Shown: piece after piece, positions 37,064 to 45,971 of the stretch | How positions within the stretch are numbered: the stretch's first letter is position 1 | Layout: each line of letters begins with the position of its first letter | From: Brachyspira sp. G79 | Lineage (GTDB): Bacteria; Spirochaetota; Brachyspiria; Brachyspirales; Brachyspiraceae | Reading direction: 5' to 3' | Length of the DNA: 64,000 bases | Assembly: GCF_002379365.1 (NCBI RefSeq) | Contig: NZ_JQIU01000008.1 | Span: forward strand, 2,058,760 to 2,122,759 | Notes under the pieces: generated by a model | What the model was told of the DNA's origin: nothing | Seen by the model: only the letters and a program-made list of their open reading frames with translations | Database searches by the model: none | Translations under genes and position numbers: made by a program

Positions 37064-37915
37064 TTATGCTTTTCTTTTATAATAATACACTAATATAGCA
37101 GCCAATATTATAATAATCATACCTATTATAGAGTATATATCTGCAATCTCATTAAATAAAAATATGCTGAACAAATATGAAAATATTACTCCAGTATAAT
37201 TAAATATGCTCACAGCTGAAACAGGAGCCTTTTTATATGCTATTGTTAGAAAGAACTGACCGAACCCTGCAAATATACCTATAAGCAGAAGCATTAATAA
37301 TTCAAACATATTAGGCATTACAAAACTTTTTATAAAAAATAGAGATAATAGACATGAAAATAAAGAAAAATAAAATATTATTAATGAATTGCTTTCTTTT
37401 CCTTTAAGAGAGCCTATTATGGCATATGATATTCCAGCAAACATAGCGGATGATAATGCTACTAAAGCAGGAAAAACATTTGAGTTCATAGCTGGCTTTA
37501 TAACAAAAATAGAGCCTACTGCTGCAATAATTAAACCAAGCCACTGAACTTTTATTATCTTTTCTTTAATAAGAATAAAAGCAAATAAACTAGACCAAAA
37601 AGGAGAAGTTTTTTGAAGTACCGAAGCATCAGCAAGTATCATATTGTTAGCAGCATAAAAATAAGCTATAATACCCAAATATCCAGAGGCACAGCGGCAT
37701 GCTATTGAAACTATATTTCTCTTATCAGGAAAAAATTTCTCTCTGTCCTTTATCATAACAAAACCGCTTATAAATAATGTAATAAAATTACGTGCAAAAA
37801 CCTGCTCCATAACAGGTATTCTAGACCCAGAAACTTTTACTGCTATCTCCATAATAGAAAATGATAAAGCAGAAAATATTATTAATAAAGCTCCTATTTT
37901 TATATCATTTTTCAT
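37064..37915 (-). CDS. EamA (drug/metabolite transporter) family permease
   Basis: Inner-membrane permease of 283 residues with about ten helices arranged as two EamA repeats (about 5-140 and 150-283). The repeats show the usual MEIAVKVSG..MEQVFARNF and APVSAVSIFNYTGVIFSYLFSIFLFNE segments. Substrate cannot be read from the sequence; relatives move amino acids, nucleosides or other metabolites outward. The ribosome site is weak. A repeat end pointing toward it lies at 38178-38206, 270 bases upstream. Confidence 0.88.
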   Translation of the reverse strand: MKNDIKIGALLIIFSALSFSIMEIAVKVSGSRIPVMEQVFARNFITLFISGFVMIKDREKFFPDKRNIVSIACRCASGYLGIIAYFYAANNMILADASVLQKTSPFWSSLFAFILIKEKIIKVQWLGLIIAAVGSIFVIKPAMNSNVFPALVALSSAMFAGISYAIIGSLKGKESNSLIIFYFSLFSCLLSLFFIKSFVMPNMFELLMLLLIGIFAGFGQFFLTIAYKKAPVSAVSIFNYTGVIFSYLFSIFLFNEIADIYSIIGMIIIILAAILVYYYKRKA

Positions 37916-37984
37916 AGTTTGTTCTTTATATAATTATTAAAGATTAAAAAAATTTATTAGATGATAATTCACAATGAAAAAAAT

Positions 37985-38183
37985 TACAATATTTGTATTA
38001 TAAACTTTTTGACATACACACCCTGCTAACATCATCAAATGCAGTTTTCTCATAGAGCAGGCAGATACTTGGTTCTTGACTGTCAAAACCAATGTGATGC
38101 ACTGCCTACTTAAAAGAACTGGGACAAAATCCTAAAAATATCTAAAATCTATTTTTTACAAAATAGATTTGTTTAGGTATATA
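37985..38183 (+). repeat. partial promoter-ended repeat abutting the next copy
   Basis: Diverged body with a gcagttttctcatagagcag centre and a right end TTTACA, 17 bases, TATATA (38178-38183). The final TATATA is also the first bases of the next copy, so two elements join at this hexamer. Confidence 0.55.
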
Positions 38184-38536
38184 CTAAAAATTCTTAAGTT
38201 TGTCAATTTTTTGTTGTTCTTTTTCCTGCCTTCGCTCTGCGGGCTTCGCCAAAATAACCTTATATCCTCGACAAGCTCGGATACGCTTCGTGAAATTGCA
38301 AGTATAAAAATAATACTAAATAGTACTAATTATGTTTTATATTTAGAATAGATTATTAATTTGGTCTGAAATATACCTGCTGTGCCTGCTTCTCGCCGAA
38401 GGCGTACTTCGTATGTGGCAATACCGCAGGCACTTCCTACTGTCGCAAAAGAAGTGGGGGGTGGGGGCTAGTCCCCACAAATACTAAAATTTAAAAATTT
38501 ATTTTTTTGACAAATTATATTTATTTAGGTATATAA
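38178..38536 (+). repeat. promoter-ended repeat, complete copy
   Basis: Both ends are present. Left end, minus strand: TTGACA (38201-38206), 17 bases, TATATA (38178-38183). Right end, plus strand: TTGACA (38507-38512), 17 bases, TATATA (38530-38535). Between them lie cttatatcctcgacaagctc, the AT-rich tactaattatg stretch, and a GC-rich centre (cgccgaaggcgtacttcgta) shared with the copy at 5285. The two promoters face outward. Confidence 0.8.
38507..38535 (+). promoter_or_regulatory. promoter of the hydroxyacid dehydrogenase formed by a repeat end
   Basis: TTGACA (38507-38512), 17 bases, TATATA (38530-38535), overlapped by TATAAT (38532-38537). The predicted leader before the ATG at 38647 is about 105 bases. 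Confidence 0.65.
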
Positions 38537-38544
38537 TAATGCGG

Positions 38545-38629
38545 GATTTTTTAATATATAAAACTTAAATTAAAAAATCGAGCATATGACAGCTTTAGCT
38601 GGCATATAATAATAGCGAGATTTTTTAAT
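38545..38629 (+). promoter_or_regulatory. leader with two mutually exclusive hairpins
   Basis: GATTTTTTAAT occurs twice (38545-38555 and 38619-38629), and its exact complement ATTAAAAAATC lies between them (38569-38579). The centre copy can pair with either the upstream or the downstream copy but not both. A small hairpin (ATATG.CAGC / GCTG.CATAT, 38584-38607) lies between. The downstream pairing ends 8 bases before the AAGGAG ribosome site. Confidence 0.45.
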
Positions 38630-38646
38630 ATATAAAAGGAGAAGTT

Positions 38647-39603
38647 ATGAGTAAACCAAAAATCGTAGTATTGGACGGAGCTATATTAAATCCGGGTGAT
38701 ATATCTTGGAGTGAGATAGAAAGTATATCCGATTTAAAAGTATATGAGAGAACAGGTTATGATAAAGTAAAAGAAATAGCTTATGATGCTTGGGGAATAT
38801 TAAACAGCAAGGTTGTTATTGACAGAAAATTAATGCAGTCTTTGCCCAATTTAAAATATATAGGTATGCTTGCAACAGGATATAATACTGTAGATATAGA
38901 ATCAGCAAAAGAACTTGGAATAACCGTTACAAATGTAAGAGGATACGGACCGCAGTCTGTAGCTCAGCTTGTTATGGCTTTTGTATTATCATTATCATTT
39001 AGGATAGTAGAACATAATAATCAAGTACATAATGGAGATTGGGTAAAATGCAAAGATTATTCATTTAGCTCATATCCTTTAATGGAGCTTGAAAATAAAA
39101 CTATGGGAATATTTGGTTTTGGAGATATAGGAAGAGAGGTTGCTAAAATGGCTTCAGCTATGGGAATGAAAGTTTTAGTATATTCAAGAAGTACAAAAGA
39201 AGGTTTCGAAAATGCATCTAGTATAGAAAAGCTTTTTGAGAGGTCAGATTTTTTATCTTTAAATGCACCTTTAAATAAAGAAACTGAAAATTTAATTGAT
39301 ATAAACTTACTTTCAAAAATGAAAAAAACGGCCTTTTTGATAAATACTTCAAGAGGAGGGGTAATAGTAGAAAAAGACTTGGCATATGCTTTAAATAATA
39401 ATTTGATAGCAGGAGCAGGACTTGATGTACTTGCAAAAGAACCTCCTTCAGCAGATAATCCTTTACTTACAGCCAAAAACTGCTACATTACCCCACACTT
39501 CGCAGGCAATACTTTGGAGGCTAGAACAAGACTTATGCATAAAGTTTATAAAAATATAAATGCATTTTTAGAAGGCAATCCTATAAATGTTTTAACAAAA
39601 TAG
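38647..39603 (+). CDS. D-2-hydroxyacid dehydrogenase (hydroxypyruvate/glycerate type)
   Basis: NAD-dependent D-isomer-specific dehydrogenase, 318 residues, cytosolic. The catalytic domain flanks a Rossmann domain with GIFGFGDIGREVAKM (about 155-169). The catalytic Arg in NTSRGG, Glu in LDVLAKEPP and His in ITPHFAGNT are all present. The overall pattern (ATGYNTVDI, VTNVRGYGPQSVAQL) is closest to glycerate dehydrogenase HprA, but lactate or other 2-oxoacids are possible. AAGGAGAAG precedes the start. Transcription is probably from the repeat-end promoter at 38507, with an unusual leader. Confidence 0.9.
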   Translation: MSKPKIVVLDGAILNPGDISWSEIESISDLKVYERTGYDKVKEIAYDAWGILNSKVVIDRKLMQSLPNLKYIGMLATGYNTVDIESAKELGITVTNVRGYGPQSVAQLVMAFVLSLSFRIVEHNNQVHNGDWVKCKDYSFSSYPLMELENKTMGIFGFGDIGREVAKMASAMGMKVLVYSRSTKEGFENASSIEKLFERSDFLSLNAPLNKETENLIDINLLSKMKKTAFLINTSRGGVIVEKDLAYALNNNLIAGAGLDVLAKEPPSADNPLLTAKNCYITPHFAGNTLEARTRLMHKVYKNINAFLEGNPINVLTK

Positions 39604-39685
39604 ATTTTTTATAATTATACTTTTAGCTAGTATATACCTAAAGAAATATAATTATAAGTTTATTTGTATAAGATATTAACAAACG

Positions 39686-39976
39686 CTATATTAAATCACA
39701 TATTGAGTTTATAATATTAACTTTCTTTCTCTCTCTTTCACTTAAAGGAGCATATTTAGATTTATACATCAAATCATTTGCAAGAACTATAAACTGATCT
39801 TTAAGCATTTCTGCCGCTTCTTTAGGTGTTTTACCAGTAGCTCTTATGGCTAAATCATCATTATTAATAACATAATGATCATCTGCTATTTTTGTAATAT
39901 ATCCTTTTAATGATTTTTTGAAATGGAAATCATCTACATCGCTGAAATTTAATTCTATTTTTTGTCTTTGTGCCAT
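39686..39976 (-). CDS. small conserved-looking protein, function unknown
   Basis: A 96-residue soluble protein with the segments HYVINNDDLAIRATGKTPKEAAEMLKDQFIVLANDL; the TPKEAAEMLKDQF part resembles HicB-type or DUF1902-like helix segments, without enough support to name a family. Its ATG shares one base with the stop of the preceding lipoprotein (TAATG), so it is the last gene of the alaS-lipoprotein operon. Confidence 0.75.
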   Translation of the reverse strand: MAQRQKIELNFSDVDDFHFKKSLKGYITKIADDHYVINNDDLAIRATGKTPKEAAEMLKDQFIVLANDLMYKSKYAPLSERERKKVNIINSICDLI

Positions 39977-40761
39977 TAATATATACCTGCCTTTTTTGCA
40001 TAGTCTTCATTGGTTAAACTAAAAGTTTTTTGTGTGAATATTATATCATTAGTATTAAATGCATAAGGAACTCTTCCTTTAAGACCATTAACCCCATTTG
40101 ATACAGCTTGGTCTATAACAATATAAAGCTCTTCTGCATGAAGTTTCTGATACTTCATAACATCGGCAATAACTATTTCATAAGCAGTCTGCCTAGTAGG
40201 AGCCCCAGTATCCCCTATAATATGATAAGAAGAACCATTTAAAGTATCTATCCACAAATAATCACCTGTAATATCATAAATCTCAAAATCTATACTAACC
40301 TTTTGTGACCAAAAAGACATAGAAGAGTTTGCATACATTACCCCGTCAGCTTTACCCGAAAGTAATGACAATGTTTCTTCACTTAATCTATTTGTAGCAA
40401 GAGTACCAGTTGCTGCCACATAATCAGCTCCTAATATAGAATGATTAGGTAATTTGGCAAACTCTTCATTTCCTATTGCCTCTTGCAAGGTTATAAGTTT
40501 AACCATTTCATTTTGAGAATTAAAATTACTTATAAAACTATTTAATACAAAATCTGTATATATTTCTGTATTTAAATATTTCAATTTATCTAAGTATTGA
40601 TTAGTCATACTTTTTGGAAAAGTAAAAGAAGCTATTGCAATAGTTCTATTTTTTTCAATGATATCATCAACTCTTACATAAGAATATTTTGAAGCACATG
40701 ATATGCTAATAAATAAAGATATTATTACAAATAAGAAAAATTTAATACTTATTTTAAACAT
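39976..40761 (-). CDS. lipoprotein of unknown function
   Basis: A 261-residue lipoprotein with lipobox SISC (Cys at about 22). The middle, DYVAATGTLATNRLSEETLSLLSGKADGVMYANSSMSFWSQKVSIDFEIYDITGDYLWIDTLNG, resembles the way CsgG/LpoB-type lipoproteins place a membrane-facing segment and an ID-fold, but this is only resemblance. It lies 14 bases after the HEAT lipoprotein and overlaps the 96-residue gene. Probably periplasmic or outer-membrane. Confidence 0.8.
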   Translation of the reverse strand: MFKISIKFFLFVIISLFISISCASKYSYVRVDDIIEKNRTIAIASFTFPKSMTNQYLDKLKYLNTEIYTDFVLNSFISNFNSQNEMVKLITLQEAIGNEEFAKLPNHSILGADYVAATGTLATNRLSEETLSLLSGKADGVMYANSSMSFWSQKVSIDFEIYDITGDYLWIDTLNGSSYHIIGDTGAPTRQTAYEIVIADVMKYQKLHAEELYIVIDQAVSNGVNGLKGRVPYAFNTNDIIFTQKTFSLTNEDYAKKAGIY

Positions 40762-40775
40762 TAATAATGCCCCTA

Positions 40776-41447
40776 TTATTCATCTATTATTTCTACAGCC
40801 TCTATATTTTCTGCATTTTTATTTTCTCTATATGCTATTACCTGTTTGATAATAGATCTTACAGCAAAATCACTATCACTTGAAACAAGCAAATTTAAAG
40901 ATCTGTCAACCCTTCCGTCATCATAATCTTTTAAAGCCTCAACAGCAGCCATTCTTACCCACTTATTTTTACTTGATAAACTTTCAAGTATAGAGTTTAA
41001 AAGCTCTTTAGCGTTCATTCTTCCAGCGACTTTTAACCCCTCTATCTGCACCTGCAAATCAGTATCTGAAATAGCTCTTTTTACCCTATCAATAGCTTCA
41101 GGATTATTCGCCTCAAGTCTTCCAAGTCCCAAAACAGCCAAACACCTCACATTAAAATCAGGGTCCTCAACACTGGCACGCAAAAAATCACTGTAGGCAA
41201 TATCGGCCTCTATCTTACCTAAAAGCCAAATAGATTCAGCACGTACCTCCCTTCCTCCATTCTGAGCTGCATTTAATACTTCCAATATAATCTCTTCATC
41301 ATTAGGATCTTTTGCTAATTTCTTTTCTGCATTATGTATATCCTCAAGCCTTCTTAAAGTAACATCTTTTTCAGAACAAGATATCAAAATAAAAAAAGCA
41401 TATATAAAAAGTATTATAATTTTCTTCATATTAAAAGTTATAACCAT
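40776..41447 (-). CDS. HEAT-repeat lipoprotein
   Basis: Lipoprotein with about five HEAT/PBS-lyase-like helical repeats, 223 residues. The signal peptide MKKIIILFIYAFFILISC gives a lipobox (LISC). Repeats such as VRAESIWLLGKIEADI, NVRCLAVLGLGRLEANN and KWVRMAAVEALKDYDD form a curved protein-binding scaffold. Two starts are possible: ATG 41447, with AAAGGA 3 bases upstream inside the alaS end (10-base overlap with alaS), or ATG 41429, which begins the signal peptide exactly. It is coupled to alaS in either case. Binding partner unknown. Confidence 0.82.
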   Translation of the reverse strand: MVITFNMKKIIILFIYAFFILISCSEKDVTLRRLEDIHNAEKKLAKDPNDEEIILEVLNAAQNGGREVRAESIWLLGKIEADIAYSDFLRASVEDPDFNVRCLAVLGLGRLEANNPEAIDRVKRAISDTDLQVQIEGLKVAGRMNAKELLNSILESLSSKNKWVRMAAVEALKDYDDGRVDRSLNLLVSSDSDFAVRSIIKQVIAYRENKNAENIEAVEIIDE

Positions 41448-44011
41448 TTATCCTTTAATTTATTAATTTCATCTTTTGCCTTATTTATATTTTCTATAGA
41501 ACCTTGTGCAAAAGTATCTTTTCCGCCACCTCTTCCTCCTGCAGATTTAATAATATCTTTTATAATATTATTTGCAGACAATTTCTTTTCTTTTATAGCA
41601 CTTCCTGTAAGCTGAACAAGTATAGAGTTTGAAGAATCAGTTTTACTTATCATAACAGCAATACTATCTTTTACTCTCTCCTTTATAGTATCAGCATAAA
41701 GCCTTACTTCTTTTATATCTTCATTAAACTCTAAATTATAAAATCTAATGCCGCCTAAATCTTCATAATTATCCATAAATGAAGTAACAGAAGCCCCTGA
41801 AGTCTTTAACTGCTTAATATCTTTCTGAAGTTTTTTTACTTCATTTTGAAGGTTTTCAGCTCTTATAGTAATCTCTTCTATTTTTGAAGCATTAAGTATA
41901 TGTGCTAAGTTTTTTACTTTACTAAATAGTTTCGTAGCTTCATTAGCAGCTTTTAAACCAGTAATAGCCTCTATACGTCTTACTCCGCTTGCAGCAGAAC
42001 CTTCGCTTACTATATGGAAATAACCAACTTCAGATGTATTTGTCAAATGACTTCCCCCGCAAAGCTCTACTGAAAATCCATCTCCTATATCAAGTATTCT
42101 AACAGTATCTGGATATTTCTCTCCAAATAATGCCTTAGCCCCAGATGATATAGCCTCTTCTTTAGACATGTATTTAATTACAGCAGGCATTGATTTGAAA
42201 ACTACTTCATTCACTTTATTTTCTATATTAATCAAAGTTTCTTCGGATATAGAATCTGGATGAGTAAAGTCAAATCTCAAATAGTCTTCGCATACATAGC
42301 TTCCAGCCTGATTTACATGATTTCCAAGTGTAAGTTCTAAAACTCTTTGAAGTATATGCGTAGCTGTATGATTTTTTCTTATAGCCATTCTTCTATCGGC
42401 ATTAACAAATAATGTTATCTCTTCGCCTTCTTTAAATGAATGATTATTATTTTCAAGTATATGTATAATAGTGTTTTCTTTTTTCTGAGTATCTGTTACT
42501 TTAATAGTCTGCTTATCTGAAGTCTCTATATATCCATTATCTCCGACCTGTCCTCCCATCTCGCCGTAAAAAGGAGAAACATCTGTTACAATAACTGTAT
42601 TATCATTGTATACGGATATTACTTTGGCTTTTACACCGTTTACCAAATTGTTTAAATCTTCACCAACATATTTAGTGTCAAAGTTTGTTACATATCCGAA
42701 TTTTGATTTTTTATCTTCTCCAGTTCCTCTGCTTCTTTTTTTCTGCTCTTCCATAGCCTCTTCAAATCCAGCCTTATCTACTGTAAAGCCATGATCATTA
42801 GCTTCTTCTTCTGTTATATCAAAAGGAAGTCCGTAAGTATCAAAAAGCATAAATGCATCAGGACCTTTTATTACTTTAGTATCTTTATTATCTTCCATTA
42901 CGCTGTAAAGTTTGTTCATACCAGCAGATATTGTATTTAAAAACTTATTCTCTTCATCTTTTAAAATTCTTTTTATATTCTCTTCTTCTTTAGGAAGATA
43001 ATCATATATATCTTTATAAACATCTATAACAGCACCAGTAAGTTCATTTAAGAAAGCCCCTTTATGACCCAAATCGCTTGAAGTTTTCAAAGCTCTTCTT
43101 AAAAGCCTTCTTAAAACATATCCTCTTCCCTCATTTGAAGGTACACATCCTTCTGCCAAAACAAATACTAATGCTCTTAAATGATCTGCTATTAAATTTA
43201 TTTTTGTTTTATTTTTATCTTCATATTTAACATTAAGTTTTTTTATAATAGCATCAACTATAGGCTTCATAACATCAGTTTGATAATTACTTTCAACACC
43301 CTGCATAATATAGCAAAGTCTTTCAAGTCCCATTCCAGTATCTATACCTACATTCTGAAGAGGAGATAAATTGCCGTCAGTATCCTGAAAAAACTCATTA
43401 AATACTAAGTTCCAAAACTCCAAATATCTCTCACAGTCGCAGCCTACAAAACAGTCTGGCTTACCGCATCCTTTCTCTTCGCCCATATCAATATAAAGCT
43501 CACTGCAAGGTCCGCAAGCCCCAGAATCTCCAGCAGGTCCCCAGAAATTATCTTTTTTTCCTAGTCTTACTATCTTTTCTTTTGGTATTCCTATATGCTC
43601 ATTCCAAATCTTAAAAGCCTCATCATCTTTCTCATAAATAGAAACATATATTCTTTCAATAGGAAGTTTTATTACCTGAGTAGAAAACTCCCAAGCAAAT
43701 TCAATAGCCTCCTTCTTAAAATAATCTCCCATAAAGCAGAAATTACCAAACATCTCAAAAAAAGTATGATGTCTTGCAGTCTTTCCTATATTTTCCAAAT
43801 CTGAAAGTCTAAAGCATTTTTGTATAGTAGCTACTCTTGAATAAGGTGCTTTTTTTATTCCTGCATAATAGGGTTTGAACTGAAGCATACCCGCTGTTGT
43901 GAAAAGAAGTGTCGGATCATCTATTGGTATAAGAGATGATGATTTTTCTATTACATGTTTTTTACTTTTAAAAAACTCTTTGAATTTTTCTCTCAATTCT
44001 AAATGTGTCAT
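41438..44011 (-). CDS. alaS: alanyl-tRNA synthetase
   Basis: Charges tRNA-Ala, 857 residues, full length. Class II core with FTTAGMLQFKPYYAG and the HHTFFEMFGNFCFMGDYFK motif 2 region, the GMGLERL motif 3, the editing domain zinc ligands HTATH and CGGSHLTNTSEVG, and the C-terminal C-Ala domain ending in GGRGGGKDTFAQGS. AGGAGC precedes the start. It is the first gene of an operon with two lipoproteins and a 96-residue protein. Confidence 0.97.
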   Translation of the reverse strand: MTHLELREKFKEFFKSKKHVIEKSSSLIPIDDPTLLFTTAGMLQFKPYYAGIKKAPYSRVATIQKCFRLSDLENIGKTARHHTFFEMFGNFCFMGDYFKKEAIEFAWEFSTQVIKLPIERIYVSIYEKDDEAFKIWNEHIGIPKEKIVRLGKKDNFWGPAGDSGACGPCSELYIDMGEEKGCGKPDCFVGCDCERYLEFWNLVFNEFFQDTDGNLSPLQNVGIDTGMGLERLCYIMQGVESNYQTDVMKPIVDAIIKKLNVKYEDKNKTKINLIADHLRALVFVLAEGCVPSNEGRGYVLRRLLRRALKTSSDLGHKGAFLNELTGAVIDVYKDIYDYLPKEEENIKRILKDEENKFLNTISAGMNKLYSVMEDNKDTKVIKGPDAFMLFDTYGLPFDITEEEANDHGFTVDKAGFEEAMEEQKKRSRGTGEDKKSKFGYVTNFDTKYVGEDLNNLVNGVKAKVISVYNDNTVIVTDVSPFYGEMGGQVGDNGYIETSDKQTIKVTDTQKKENTIIHILENNNHSFKEGEEITLFVNADRRMAIRKNHTATHILQRVLELTLGNHVNQAGSYVCEDYLRFDFTHPDSISEETLINIENKVNEVVFKSMPAVIKYMSKEEAISSGAKALFGEKYPDTVRILDIGDGFSVELCGGSHLTNTSEVGYFHIVSEGSAASGVRRIEAITGLKAANEATKLFSKVKNLAHILNASKIEEITIRAENLQNEVKKLQKDIKQLKTSGASVTSFMDNYEDLGGIRFYNLEFNEDIKEVRLYADTIKERVKDSIAVMISKTDSSNSILVQLTGSAIKEKKLSANNIIKDIIKSAGGRGGGKDTFAQGSIENINKAKDEINKLKDKWL

Positions 44012-44166
44012 CTTCAGCTCCTATTTTTAAGAAAATTTTTATTTATATATAAAACTTTATATTTATTATTTAACAAATTAATAGTTTATTAATAATATAT
44101 TAAATTAGTTATAATGCAAGTAAAAAGATAAAAATAGTTAACATAATTTATTGATTTATAATTAAA

Positions 44167-44200
44167 AAAGAGCTTCACAAAATCTCTTGCAAAGCTCCTT
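44167..44200 (-). terminator. terminator of the htrA-type protease gene
   Basis: Imperfect stem between aaagagctt and aaagctccttt; on the minus strand the stem is followed by CTTTTTTAAT. It lies 27 bases after the protease stop. Confidence 0.6.
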
Positions 44201-44226
44201 TATATTCTATCAATAATATTTAAGCA

Positions 44227-45738
44227 CTATTCTATTATTATAACATAAGTCATTCTTGCACGTTTTATAGTAATAGTAAATGACTTATCATTTCCATAAG
44301 AGTCAACAAATTTATCATAATCATCTGTACTTGAAATAGTGATACCGTTAATAGCTTTGATAACGTCTCCAGGTCTAAGTCCAGCCTGATATGCTTTAGA
44401 GTTCTGAGTCATATTAAGAACTACAACCCCTCTTTCATTGCTTCTTATCTGAAGTCTTTGAGATATCTCTGGAGTAATATTTGAAACATCTAAACCCATC
44501 CAAGAACGAGTACTTCCCTGAGAGTTATTTTGAGATTGTCTGCTAGGCACAACATTCTCATCATCAACTCTTGCTTCTATAACTATTTTAGTACTTCTTT
44601 CTCTTCCGTTTCTCAAATATTTAACTGTAACTTCTTTGCCTACTTTTGTAGTAGCTACTTTATTAAATAAATCTCCAGACCTTGTCATTCTCTCGCCGTC
44701 AAATTCTATGATAATATCACCGTCTTGCAAACCGCCTTTAGAAGCAGGAGAATCTGGTATAACTTCGCTTACATAAACTCCGCTGTTTTGTTTAACATTA
44801 AGACCTCTTGATAAATTTTCATCAATATCCTGTAAGTATATACCTAAATATCCTCTTGTAACTCTTCCGTTTTCTTTTAAATCTGTCATAACAGAAGTAG
44901 CCAAATTAATAGGAGTAGCAAAACCTATTCCTATGCTTCCGCCTGAAGTAGAATATATTAATGTGTTTATACCTATTACCTGACCATGAATATTAAATAA
45001 AGGACCTCCAGAATTACCAGGGTTTATAGCAACATCTGTCTGTATATATCTCTGATACTTATTAGCACCAACATCGCTTCTTCCTTTAGCACTTACAATA
45101 CCGAAAGTAACAGTATTATTAAGTCCATAAGGGTTTCCTATAGCAATGGCAAACTCACCCGGCTCTATAGCATCACTGTCTCCCAAAGCAACATAAGGGA
45201 AAACTCTGTCGTTACCTTCTATTTTCAATAAAGCTAAATCATAAGCCTCATCATATCCTATTAACTGAGCAGGCAATTCTCCATCTTCTCCGTAAAGAGT
45301 TATCATTATTTTTGTAGCACCTTTAACAACATGGTAATTTGAAAGTACATATCCGTCTTCATTAATAATAAAACCGCTTCCTAATGATTTTTGGCTTCTT
45401 CTTTGTCTAGGAACTTGATCTCCAAAGAAAAATCTGAAAAACTCATCAGCATATCTGTCTTCTTCAGTCTGCCCCGCCTCAATTTCTGTAGATATATTAA
45501 CTACAGCAGGCATATTCTTATCAACAACATCTCTTATAGCTCCTTCAACTTCTAAAGCACCGTCTAATGCTCCAGTAAAAGCAGTTTTTTCAGGTGCTGA
45601 CTGGGCATGAACTAAAAACTCATCTTTTTTATAGTTTTTCTCATATGAAAATATAAAGAAAGAAATTATTATCCCTACCAGAGTAAAGGTAAGCCCAAGA
45701 TTTAAAAAGAACATAAATGAACGTTTTTTTTGCTCCAT
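44227..45738 (-). CDS. HtrA/DegP-type periplasmic serine protease
   Basis: Membrane-anchored quality-control protease of 503 residues. Cytoplasmic KKR start, one membrane helix (about 9-32), then a trypsin-like domain with His136 (SNYHVVKG), Asp167 (YDLALLKI) and Ser243 (NPGNSGGPLF). Two PDZ domains follow (about 305-395, GYLGIYLQDI..; about 410-503, WMGLDVSNI..). The start at 45738 is preferred, with GGAGG ten bases upstream; a longer frame of 21 codons is open. Monocistronic, with a terminator at 44167-44200. degP or degQ cannot be told apart. Confidence 0.93.
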   Translation of the reverse strand: MEQKKRSFMFFLNLGLTFTLVGIIISFFIFSYEKNYKKDEFLVHAQSAPEKTAFTGALDGALEVEGAIRDVVDKNMPAVVNISTEIEAGQTEEDRYADEFFRFFFGDQVPRQRRSQKSLGSGFIINEDGYVLSNYHVVKGATKIMITLYGEDGELPAQLIGYDEAYDLALLKIEGNDRVFPYVALGDSDAIEPGEFAIAIGNPYGLNNTVTFGIVSAKGRSDVGANKYQRYIQTDVAINPGNSGGPLFNIHGQVIGINTLIYSTSGGSIGIGFATPINLATSVMTDLKENGRVTRGYLGIYLQDIDENLSRGLNVKQNSGVYVSEVIPDSPASKGGLQDGDIIIEFDGERMTRSGDLFNKVATTKVGKEVTVKYLRNGRERSTKIVIEARVDDENVVPSRQSQNNSQGSTRSWMGLDVSNITPEISQRLQIRSNERGVVVLNMTQNSKAYQAGLRPGDVIKAINGITISSTDDYDKFVDSYGNDKSFTITIKRARMTYVIIIE

Positions 45739-45971
45739 ATATGCATAACCTCCAATTAAAATTGATTTTCTTAAACTAAAGTTATTACTTGCCGTGAACA
45801 TTATAAAACATAATCTTAAAAAATAAAACTAAATAAAATTGAATATTATATGAAGATATTACCTCATTAACTAAAAATAAGAATTTTTATATATAACATA
45901 ATATAAATATTGTTCTGACAATCATAACTATTATATAATATAAACCTAGAAAAAAAAAGCAAAGTAAAAAA

